A DNA stretch of 64,000 bases, taken from positions 124,001 to 188,000 of the forward strand of contig NZ_JANFNH010000006.1 in NCBI RefSeq assembly GCF_024436055.1, read 5' to 3'. Source of the stretch: Streptantibioticus rubrisoli. Lineage in GTDB: Bacteria; Actinomycetota; Actinomycetes; Streptomycetales; Streptomycetaceae. A program made the translations under genes and the position numbers. This document shows positions 57,404-64,000 of this stretch, piece by piece. Position 1 is the first letter of the stretch. Every line of letters starts with the position of its first letter. Below the pieces are notes generated by a model, which was not told the origin of the DNA, did no database searches, and saw only the letters and a program-made list of their open reading frames with translations.

Positions 57404-58279
57404 CTACGGGAAGACGACCGTGCGGTGGCCGTTGAGCAGGACGCGGTGTTCGCTGTGCCACTTGACCGCTCGGGCCAGGGCCTGGCACTCGACGTCGCGG
57501 CCCACGGCCACCAACTGGTCGGGGTTCATCTCGTGGCTGACGCGTTCGACCTCCTGCTCGATGATCGGGCCCTCGTCGAGGTCGGCCGTGACATAGTGCG
57601 CCGTCGCACCGATCAGCTTCACGCCGCGCGCATGCGCCTGGTGGTACGGCTTGGCGCCCTTGAAGCTCGGGAGGAAGGAGTGGTGGATGTTGATGATCCG
57701 CCCGGACAGCCGCTTGCACAGGTCGTCGGAGAGGACCTGCATGTAGCGGGCGAGGACCACCAGCTCGATCTCCTCGTCCTCGACGAGTTTGAGCAGTTCG
57801 GCCTCGGCCTGCGCCTTGGTCTCCTTCGTCACCGGAATGTGGTGGAAGGGGATCGAGTACGAACCGACCAGTTCCTCGAAGTCACGGTGGTTGGAGACCA
57901 CCGCCGCGATCTCCACCGGAAGTGCGCCGATCCGCGAGCGGAACAGCAGGTCGTTCAGGCAGTGCCCGAACTTGCTGACCATGATCAGGATCCGCATCTT
58001 CGCCTCGGCGGGGTAGAGCCGCCAGTCCATGCGGAAGGAGTCGGCGACCGCCGCGAAGCTGGCCCGCAGCTTGTCGGCGGTGGCCGAGGGCTCGGCCGAG
58101 AAGTGCACCCGCATGAAGAACAGACCGGTGTCCTGGTCACCGAACTGCTGGCTGTCCACGATGTTGCAACCGGTCATGAACAGGTAACTGGATACGGCGT
58201 GCACGATGCCCTGCTTGTCGGGGCAGGACAGCGTGAGGACGTACTGCGGGGCGGTGGGCTGTGCTTCGGTCACCGCCAT
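57404..58279 (-). CDS. purU: Formyltetrahydrofolate deformylase
   Basis: 291-aa protein: N-terminal ACT domain (YVLTLSCPDKQGIVHAVSSYL at 13-33) and a C-terminal formyltransferase-like domain with HHSFLPSF near 199-206, KLIGATAHYVTADLDEGPIIEQEV near 221-244 (catalytic Asp, His and Asn neighbours). Hydrolyses 10-formyl-THF to formate and THF. Full length. An in-frame ATG lies four codons upstream; the chosen start gives the usual N-terminus. Confidence 0.95.
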   Translation of the reverse strand: MAVTEAQPTAPQYVLTLSCPDKQGIVHAVSSYLFMTGCNIVDSQQFGDQDTGLFFMRVHFSAEPSATADKLRASFAAVADSFRMDWRLYPAEAKMRILIMVSKFGHCLNDLLFRSRIGALPVEIAAVVSNHRDFEELVGSYSIPFHHIPVTKETKAQAEAELLKLVEDEEIELVVLARYMQVLSDDLCKRLSGRIINIHHSFLPSFKGAKPYHQAHARGVKLIGATAHYVTADLDEGPIIEQEVERVSHEMNPDQLVAVGRDVECQALARAVKWHSEHRVLLNGHRTVVFP

Positions 58280-58332
58280 AGCCTCGCACATCACGCCCGG
58301 CCGCAGGTCAGCGGTCCGGTTCGCGAGACCGG

Positions 58333-58779
58333 TCAGCGGGCCCGGGTGTAGATCGCCAGCACGTCCAGTGACCGCGGCGGCGCGTCCACGTCGTCCCCGT
58401 CGTTGGACGCCAGACGCACATGCGCCTCCCGGGCCGCCCGTACCGCGTCCGGCCAGCCGGGGTGAGCCAGATAGGAGGCGGCCGGGGCGTCGGCGCCGAC
58501 CTCGTGCAGGATCCGCAGCACCCGCAGCACGGCGGCGTCGACCAGCGTCGCCTCCTGCGTGTCGCGGAAGATCGTCCCGACGTACTTCTCCGCGGACCAG
58601 TTGTCCAACCAGGTGTCCTCGACCAGGCGGTAGACGGCGTCCGTCACATCCCCGTAGCCGGGACGGCCGACGACCCAGCACTCCTGCTGGAAGACCGGAT
58701 CGCTGAGCATGTGCAGCGCGGAGCGCACGTTGCTGCGCCAGCGCCACCAGGGCATGTCGTTGAGCGGCATACGCCCCAT
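58333..58779 (-). CDS. Conserved Streptomyces hypothetical protein
   Basis: 148-aa protein beginning MGRMPLNDMPWWRWRSNVRS, with VFQQECWVVGRPGYGDVTDAVYRLVEDTWLDNW and EKYVGTIFRDTQEATLVDAAVLRVLRILHEVG, and ending LDVLAIYTRA. I recognise it as a well-conserved actinomycete protein near purU, without known function; soluble, probably helical, with no metal motif. The frame extends to 58920 but the family starts at or near the chosen ATG. Confidence 0.7.
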   Translation of the reverse strand: MGRMPLNDMPWWRWRSNVRSALHMLSDPVFQQECWVVGRPGYGDVTDAVYRLVEDTWLDNWSAEKYVGTIFRDTQEATLVDAAVLRVLRILHEVGADAPAASYLAHPGWPDAVRAAREAHVRLASNDGDDVDAPPRSLDVLAIYTRAR

Positions 58780-58988
58780 CGTGGAGGAGCGGACGCCCCG
58801 CCGGGAAGACTTCTCCGAACCTTGCACGGTTATCGATCGTACGTTCAACAAAGGGCACAGCTCCCACCAGGTACGGTCCGAAACGAAAAGGCGCGCACAC
58901 CGTGCGCACGGGCAATTCACCTGTCCGTCACCCGCGGTTGCGATGCGGTCACTCCCACGTTGACGGCGGCCGGGAAGCGTAGGGCGCC

Positions 58989-60236
58989 ATGACCGCTAGA
59001 CGACGGTTCGGTGCCTTGGCGGCCGCTGCGGCACTCCTGGCCAGCGGCGGCAGCGGCTGCGGTGCGGTGCCGAGGACCGGGGCGGGGGCGGACTCCACGG
59101 CGCCGGTCGTGGTCATGACCTGGGCACCCCAGGGCACGAACTCCACCAACATGCCCGGTATGCCAGCCATGGCGCAGGCCTACGCGCGGATGGTCAACGC
59201 CGAAGGCGGCATCAACGGCCATCCGCTGAAGGTCCTCACGTGTGACGAGCACAACGACACGGTCCGCGCGGAGCGCTGCGCGCAACAGGCCGTGGACGCC
59301 CACGCGGTCGCCGTCGTCGGCTCGTACAGCCAGTACGGGCAGAGCTTCATGGCCTCGCTGGAGAACGCGGGCATCCCGTACCTCGGTGGGTACGGGGTGG
59401 CGCCCGAGGAGTTCACCAGCCCGGTGTCGTATCCGGTCAACGGCGGCGCGCCCGCGCTGCTGACCGGCAACGGGCGCCAGCTGTCCAGCATCTGCGACCA
59501 CACCGCGCTGGTCCGCCCGGACAGCGCGGCGGGCGACCAGTACCCCGAGTTCCTCGACGCCGGACTGGCCTTCCGGCACCGCGCCCCCGCCGACGACATC
59601 CGCGCCCCCGACGACGCCACCGACTACACCGACGCCGCCCAGCGGGCGATCGGCTCGGGCCAGCCGGGACGTTGTGTGACCGCGGTGCTCGGCGACCGTA
59701 CCGCCATCTTCTTCGACTCCTTCCGGCGGCTCGGCTCAGGACAGCAGGTGCGCACCGCCTCCGTGCTCGGCAGCGTCAAGCAGTCGCTGCTGGACAGCAC
59801 GGGGGGAGCCGACAGCCCGCTGGAGGGCGCGTACGCGACGAGCTGGTACCCGCCCGCCAACGACCCGGCGTGGAACCCCATGCGCACCGCGGTCTCCACC
59901 TACGCGTTCGGTGACAACCGGATCGATGTCGCCGATCCGGGGGCGGAGACGACCTGGATCGCCTACACGGTGTTCACCAAGATCGTGAGCTCACTGGGCC
60001 ACGGCCCGATCACCGCGCAGACGGTGCACGACGCGCTCGACCGCGCCCATGGCATCTCCACCGGCGGCCTCACCCCGCCGCTGGGCTGGCGGTACGCGGA
60101 CATGCTGGCGGTCCGCGGCTATCCGCGCATGGTCAACGCCACCGTCACCTACCAGGTGGTGAAGGGCGGCCAGTTGACCGCCGTCGGCAAGGGCGGCTTC
60201 GTGGACGTGCGGGACACGCTGGAGGGCGCCGGCTGA
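58989..60236 (+). CDS. LivJ-type substrate-binding lipoprotein
   Basis: 415-aa protein. A basic N-terminus, a hydrophobic core and GSGC at 21-24 suggest a lipoprotein signal with lipidated Cys24. The mature part resembles branched-chain amino-acid-type periplasmic binding proteins: MVNAEGGINGHPLKVLTCDEHND near 68-90, AQQAVDAHAVAVVGSYSQYG near 97-116 and NAGIPYLGGYGVAPEEF near 126-142. No transporter permease or ATPase gene is next to it, so it may act as a receptor or sensor. Ligand unknown. Confidence 0.85.
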   Translation: MTARRRFGALAAAAALLASGGSGCGAVPRTGAGADSTAPVVVMTWAPQGTNSTNMPGMPAMAQAYARMVNAEGGINGHPLKVLTCDEHNDTVRAERCAQQAVDAHAVAVVGSYSQYGQSFMASLENAGIPYLGGYGVAPEEFTSPVSYPVNGGAPALLTGNGRQLSSICDHTALVRPDSAAGDQYPEFLDAGLAFRHRAPADDIRAPDDATDYTDAAQRAIGSGQPGRCVTAVLGDRTAIFFDSFRRLGSGQQVRTASVLGSVKQSLLDSTGGADSPLEGAYATSWYPPANDPAWNPMRTAVSTYAFGDNRIDVADPGAETTWIAYTVFTKIVSSLGHGPITAQTVHDALDRAHGISTGGLTPPLGWRYADMLAVRGYPRMVNATVTYQVVKGGQLTAVGKGGFVDVRDTLEGAG

Positions 60237-60246
60237 GCCGGAGCCG

Positions 60247-61893
60247 CTACAGGTCGGTGAACTGCCGCTGGGTCAGGCCGTACTGGCTGGCGATCGGGTT
60301 CCACAGATCGGCGGCCCTCTTCTTGGCGAAGGTGGCCCGGCCGCTCGCCGCGTTGCCCTTCTGCGCGGCGGGAGTGCCCTTGGCGTGGCCCTTGACGCAG
60401 CCCTTCTTGTCCTTGGCCACCTGGTCGCCCCAGTCCGCGTAGTCGTTGTCCGCCTCGGCGGACGCCTTCCAGGCGGCGGTGAGCTGCTGCACCAACTCGT
60501 CGTGGTTGGGCAGCTTGTCCAGGGTCAACTGGTCGAGCCGGGTGATGAGTTGGTCACGCTGGCCCGCGGCCGTGCGCAGGTCGGCGGACGAGGTGTCCAT
60601 GTTGGAACAGGACTTGATCGATGCCACCGCGCTGATCACCGAGGCGCGGCTGCTGTTGCTGTCCTTCAGCAGCGCGTCGAGCTGCTTGGCCTGCGCCTGC
60701 GCGGCGTCTCCCGCACCACCGACGGTCGAGGCGCCCGTCGCGGGTGAGGCGGCGCCCGCCTTCTGCTGGTCGTTGCCGCTGTCGCCGCCACCACTGAGCG
60801 CGGCCCCCACCGCGACCCCTATGACGGCGATACCGGCGACCCCGATGCCGATCATGGCCCGCGGAGAGAGCCTGGCACGGCGCGCGGGGGCGTCCGGCCC
60901 GAAGTCCCGCGCGGGCTGCTGGGTGAACGGCGGCTGCGGCGGCATGCCGTCGCCGTACGAGGGGTTGTGCGGCGGCCGTGCGGCACCGGTGCCGCCGTCC
61001 TTGCGGTACAGGAAGTCGTAGTCGTCCCTGACCTGCGGCGGCGCCTGTTCGGCGAGCTGCGCCTGGGGCGGCTGCTGCGACTGCTGCCAGCCTTCGCCGT
61101 ACCGCGGCAGCTGCTCCGTGGCCGCCGCGGCGGGCTGCTGCGGCGTGAGGAGTTGGGTCCGCTCCTGCGGCGGCTGGTCGCCGGGGGTGCCCGGCCGGAT
61201 GGCGTACGGCGCGGCGCTGGGCATCGGCGGCGCCTCCACACCGGCGGCGGGCGGCTGCGCCGGCGGCGGCGGTACGGGCGCCTGCAACTGCTGCTCCGGA
61301 GGAAGCGGTTGGCGCAACTCGGTGGGCTGCTGCGGCAGTTCGGCTGGCTGCTGCCGTATCGGCGCGATGAGCTGGGTCTTCTCCGAATCGGCGCCCGGCG
61401 CGGGCGCATCGCCGCCCGGCGCGGCCTGGGCCTGCTGGCCGTACGGCGTGAGCAACTGGGTCGCCTCGGACTCGTGGGGGTACGAGGCCTCGGACTGCTG
61501 GGCGTAGTGCGGCAGCAGTTGGGTGGCCTCCGAGTCCTGGCCGTGCGGGGCGGGCGGTTGGGTGGCCTGCGGCTGCTGGCCGTACGGCGTGAGCAACTGC
61601 GTCGCCTCGGACTGCTGGCCGTACGGCGTGAGCAACTGGGTGGCCTCGCCCGCGCCGGGCGGCGGGGGGCCCTGGTGTTGCGACGCGTGCTGTGGTGTGC
61701 CCCACGGCTGGCCGGGGGCGGGCTGCACCCCCTGGTCCGGCTGCGGCCACTGCGGCTCACCGTGGTGTGCGCCCTGCGCGGGCAGCACGACGCCCTCGCG
61801 GGGTTCGGGCACCGTCGACGCCTGCGGCTCGTGTGGAATCGGCGTCGGCCGGTACGCGCCGTCCGCCGCCTCTTCTCCGCGCCCGCTCTGCAT
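60247..61893 (-). CDS. Repeat-rich single-pass membrane protein
   Basis: 548-aa protein of unknown function. Residues 1-330 are disordered and Pro/Gln-rich, with recurring EATQLLTPYGQQ-like units (intact near 83, 96 and 143, a shorter EATQLL near 124) and the variants EKTQLI near 170 and ERTQLLTP near 245. One transmembrane segment (IGIGVAGIAVIGVAVGAALSG) lies near 347-367. A C-terminal extracytoplasmic helical domain (about 395-548) contains two Cys. The TQL sites resemble phosphothreonine motifs of Ser/Thr-kinase/FHA partners, an inference. ATG 61893 with AGGAG eight bases upstream (GTG 61896 is possible). Confidence 0.7.
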   Translation of the reverse strand: MQSGRGEEAADGAYRPTPIPHEPQASTVPEPREGVVLPAQGAHHGEPQWPQPDQGVQPAPGQPWGTPQHASQHQGPPPPGAGEATQLLTPYGQQSEATQLLTPYGQQPQATQPPAPHGQDSEATQLLPHYAQQSEASYPHESEATQLLTPYGQQAQAAPGGDAPAPGADSEKTQLIAPIRQQPAELPQQPTELRQPLPPEQQLQAPVPPPPAQPPAAGVEAPPMPSAAPYAIRPGTPGDQPPQERTQLLTPQQPAAAATEQLPRYGEGWQQSQQPPQAQLAEQAPPQVRDDYDFLYRKDGGTGAARPPHNPSYGDGMPPQPPFTQQPARDFGPDAPARRARLSPRAMIGIGVAGIAVIGVAVGAALSGGGDSGNDQQKAGAASPATGASTVGGAGDAAQAQAKQLDALLKDSNSSRASVISAVASIKSCSNMDTSSADLRTAAGQRDQLITRLDQLTLDKLPNHDELVQQLTAAWKASAEADNDYADWGDQVAKDKKGCVKGHAKGTPAAQKGNAASGRATFAKKRAADLWNPIASQYGLTQRQFTDL

Positions 61894-62219
61894 CACCGGA
61901 ACTCCTGCCTGCTGCGTGACTGTGGCCGGCCGGAACGCGCTCCGGGTAGAGCTGAGTCCCTGACCCCGACCGGCCCATCGGAACGTCGGCTCACGCTACC
62001 GGGTCAATTCCAGTCCCCACTACGCGCCCGTGTGAGTGACCGCACAGTAGTGTGCTGACGGTCACCCGGGAGCCCGGCGTCCGTTCCAGGAATTCGCAGC
62101 ATGCGGCGCCTTCCACAACGGCGGAAGGCGCCGGTATAGCGGTCCCGTAACAATTGGAGCGCCCCGGCGGGGAGCGGGAGCGCGTCCCCGAGACATTCCT
62201 CACCCCCGCCGGGACGAGA
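61894..62219. other. Intergenic region with two inverted repeats
   Basis: 326 bases without a gene. It holds the terminator at 62104-62133 and, at 62036-62065, an interrupted inverted repeat with GTGACCG and CGGTCAC arms and an inner CACA/TGTG. The latter lies about 145 bases upstream of the membrane-protein gene and could be an operator. Confidence 0.45.
62104..62133 (-). terminator. Hairpin after the HTH/TPR regulator gene
   Basis: CGGCGCCTTCC (62104-62114) and its exact complement (62123-62133) with an 8-base loop, about 90 bases beyond the regulator's stop on the minus strand. Confidence 0.65.
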
Positions 62220-63602
62220 TCACGCGGCCAGCTCACTCTCCTCGAGTCGTGCCCCGAACTCGCGCACCACCGGCTCGTCCGAGAACGGTTCGACACGGCG
62301 GCGGAAGTCGTCCAGGTACTCGGCGCCCCGGTTGGAGCGCAGCCCGCCCAGCAACTCGACCGCCTGTGTGGCGGTATGGCAGGACTGCTCCACCTCGCGG
62401 GCCTGCACCTGTGCGCAGGCCAGCACCAGCAGGCCTATGGCCCGCCGCCGGACCCGGGTGGGCGGATGGCCCGCGAGCGCCTCGTGCGCCCGGCGCATCG
62501 CGGGGCCCGGCTGGTCCAGATCGCGGTGGCAGTGCGCCAACTCGTCGGCCAGGTAGGCCTCGTCGAAGTGCGCGATCCAGTCCGGGTCGTCCTCCGGAAC
62601 GCTGCGGCCCAGCGCCTCCACCGCGCGCCCCGCGACCGCCTCGCACGCCTTGGCGTCACCGAGCAGTGCGTGCCCACGCGCCTCCGCGGCGTAGAACATC
62701 GCCTGCGCGGTGGGAGTGACATGGCCGCGCGCGCCCTCCTGCGCGGCCCTGGCGAGTTGCGCGATCTCCCGGGGGTTGCCCAGCGAGGCGGCGAGGTGGC
62801 TCATCCCGGCCGCCAGTACGTAGCCGCCGTAACCACGGTCCCCCGCGGCCTGCGCCAGCCGCAGCGCCTGGATGTAGTACCGCTGGGCGAGACCGGGTTG
62901 GCCGGTGTCCACCGCCATGTATCCGGCCAGCTCCGTCAACCTCGCCACGGCGGCGAAGAGTTGGCGGCCGGTCGCCTCCCGGTAGGAGCCCCCCAGCAGT
63001 CCGGAGACGACGCTGTTGAGGTAGTGGACCACGATCGGGCGGACATGTCCGCTGCCGAAGCGGTGGTCGAGGTCGACCAGCGCCTGTGTCGTCGCGCGTA
63101 CCGCCGCCACGTCCGCGATGCCGACCCGTGGCCCGCCGCTGCGCGAGACCACCGTGTCCGGACCGGTGATCAGCCAGTCACGGCTCGGCTCGACCAGCGC
63201 GGAGGCCGCCACCGTGGAGCCGGTCAGGAAGTCGCGGCGCCCCACGTCGCTGCGCCACAACTCGCAGGCCTGCTCCACCGCGCCGAGAACGGTGGGCGCG
63301 AAGTGCAGGCCGACGCCGGAAGCGAGGTTCTTGCCGTTGGCCATGCCGATCTCGTCGATCGTCACGGTGCGGCCGAGCTTGCGACCCAGCGCCTCGGCGA
63401 TGATCGCCGGGGCCCGGCCGCGCGGCTGCTGACCTCGCAGCCAGCGCGCCACGGAGGTCTTGTCGTAGCGCAGGTCGAGGCCGTGCTCGGCGCCGCACAT
63501 GTTGACGCGGCGAGCCAGTCCGGCGTTGGAACATCCGGCTTCCTGGATCAGCGCCTGCAGCCGTTCGTTCGGCTGACGCGCCACCAGTGGTCGGGCGGCC
63601 AT
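62220..63602 (-). CDS. HTH regulator with TPR-like helical domain (NsdA/SCO4441-like)
   Basis: 460-aa protein. N-terminal XRE-like segment (about 10-80: LQALIQEAGCSNAGLARRVN, then DKTSVARWLRGQQPRGRAP). A RRDFLTGSTVAASAL stretch near 120 is shared by a Streptomyces regulator family that includes NsdA-type proteins, negative regulators of sporulation and antibiotics. C-terminal half is TPR-like helices (LTELAGYMAVDTGQPGLAQRYYIQALRLA near 225-253, and more to 430). ATG with GGGGGG six bases upstream. Divergent from the primase-like gene. Role here is by family analogy. Confidence 0.82.
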   Translation of the reverse strand: MAARPLVARQPNERLQALIQEAGCSNAGLARRVNMCGAEHGLDLRYDKTSVARWLRGQQPRGRAPAIIAEALGRKLGRTVTIDEIGMANGKNLASGVGLHFAPTVLGAVEQACELWRSDVGRRDFLTGSTVAASALVEPSRDWLITGPDTVVSRSGGPRVGIADVAAVRATTQALVDLDHRFGSGHVRPIVVHYLNSVVSGLLGGSYREATGRQLFAAVARLTELAGYMAVDTGQPGLAQRYYIQALRLAQAAGDRGYGGYVLAAGMSHLAASLGNPREIAQLARAAQEGARGHVTPTAQAMFYAAEARGHALLGDAKACEAVAGRAVEALGRSVPEDDPDWIAHFDEAYLADELAHCHRDLDQPGPAMRRAHEALAGHPPTRVRRRAIGLLVLACAQVQAREVEQSCHTATQAVELLGGLRSNRGAEYLDDFRRRVEPFSDEPVVREFGARLEESELAA

Positions 63603-63877
63603 CGTCGTCCCCCCTTTGTACCTAAAGGTGTCGCAGCCGGGTCGTTCCCCGTGCTGCATGATCTCTGCCCACCGGGGGTGGGCAGTTATGCCGCTTTACG
63701 GCTCTTTATCGGTACTTTGCGCAATGAGATGTGCCACCGTGCCGTGAGGGAACTACCCACCCCCGGAGCCGGTCCCTCGTGCGCGCCCCCAACCGTGCAC
63801 CTGTGCGCCCCGCGTGTCCCACCCAAGAGGGAACGCGGCTTCCGTAACCCTTGCTGACAAGGGAAGTTGTGCATCGC

Positions 63878-64000
63878 GTGGAAGACACCATCGGAGCCCC
63901 GCAGCCGCTCGCCGCATCCGAACAGATGCTGGAGGCGGCGGTGCGATACGCGGACGAGCGGCACTGGGACGTGTTCCCGGGCAGTTGGCTCGACGACAAC
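63878..64000 (+). CDS. Probable bifunctional DNA primase/polymerase (N-terminal fragment)
   Basis: Only about 41 codons are inside the window. EQMLEAAVRYADERHWDVFPGSWLDD fits the start of prim-pol domain proteins found beside NsdA-like regulators in Streptomyces. Start is either this GTG or the GTG at 63869 in the same frame; GGGAAG precedes both. The catalytic residues lie beyond the right edge. Confidence 0.6.
   Translation, partial: MEDTIGAPQPLAASEQMLEAAVRYADERHWDVFPGSWLDDN

Overview
High G+C actinobacterial DNA, almost certainly Streptomyces. The marker genes are AfsR/AfsK-type antibiotic regulators, a mycothiol-conjugate amidase, STAS and RsbW-like anti-sigma parts, a sigma factor paired with a zinc-finger anti-sigma-like protein, F420/LLM flavoenzymes, many GTG starts, and ATGA/GTGA stop-start overlaps. 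No rRNA, tRNA, CRISPR array, transposase or integrase was seen.

Region 0.2-47.1 kb (left three quarters) is a large catabolic island built from CoA-thioester chemistry. It contains the steroid C/D-ring (HIP) degradation core known from the mycobacterial KstR2 regulon: a FadD3-like CoA ligase, an EchA20-IpdA-IpdB-IpdC operon, a FadA6-like thiolase, FadE30 and IpdF. It adds several acyl-CoA dehydrogenases (two as long+short pairs), two Ltp/thiolase-like aldolase candidates with DUF35 partners, extra SDRs, two paralogous amidohydrolases, two LLM flavin monooxygenases, a flavin reductase, an NDP-forming acyl-CoA synthetase, a cyclase, an ALDH and an ADH. Nearly every transcription unit carries the same palindrome, CTGAC-N5-GTCAG (usually CTGACG-NNN-CGTCAG). 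I count nine perfect and four one-mismatch copies, several next to -10-like hexamers or start codons. The TetR gene at 25.66 kb lies inside the island and has a degenerate copy across its own start codon, so it is the obvious candidate repressor. The operator is unlike the KstR or KstR2 operators.

The afsR/afsK regulatory locus is embedded in this island. AfsR (6.3-9.3 kb; SARP/BTAD, NB-ARC, TPR) is followed by two small genes encoding a previously unfamiliar PDTWGN motif: a 75-aa non-secreted peptide with two copies, and a 60-aa signal-peptide-bearing peptide ending in PDTWGNA. The first sits where afsS is found in S. coelicolor. Upstream of it are two TTATCG-containing heptamers exactly 11 bp apart and 8 bp before a -10-like hexamer, the geometry established for SARP/AfsR activation. 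The kinase AfsK (14.1-16.6 kb) is separated from this module by four catabolic genes. A degenerate fatty-acyl-AMP-ligase-like gene diverges from afsR.

Region 47.1-64 kb returns to ordinary Streptomyces genes: a Tat-exported phospholipase C, a macro-domain protein, a frameshifted small membrane-protein gene, Mca, an MFS/TetR pair, a STAS protein, sigma/anti-sigma, PurU, a conserved hypothetical, a LivJ-type lipoprotein, a repeat-rich membrane protein with TQLL motifs, an HTH/TPR-like regulator, and the start of a probable primase/polymerase-like gene.

Gene starts were chosen from ribosome binding sites, overlaps and family N-termini. Functions rest on motif recognition from memory; no database search was run.
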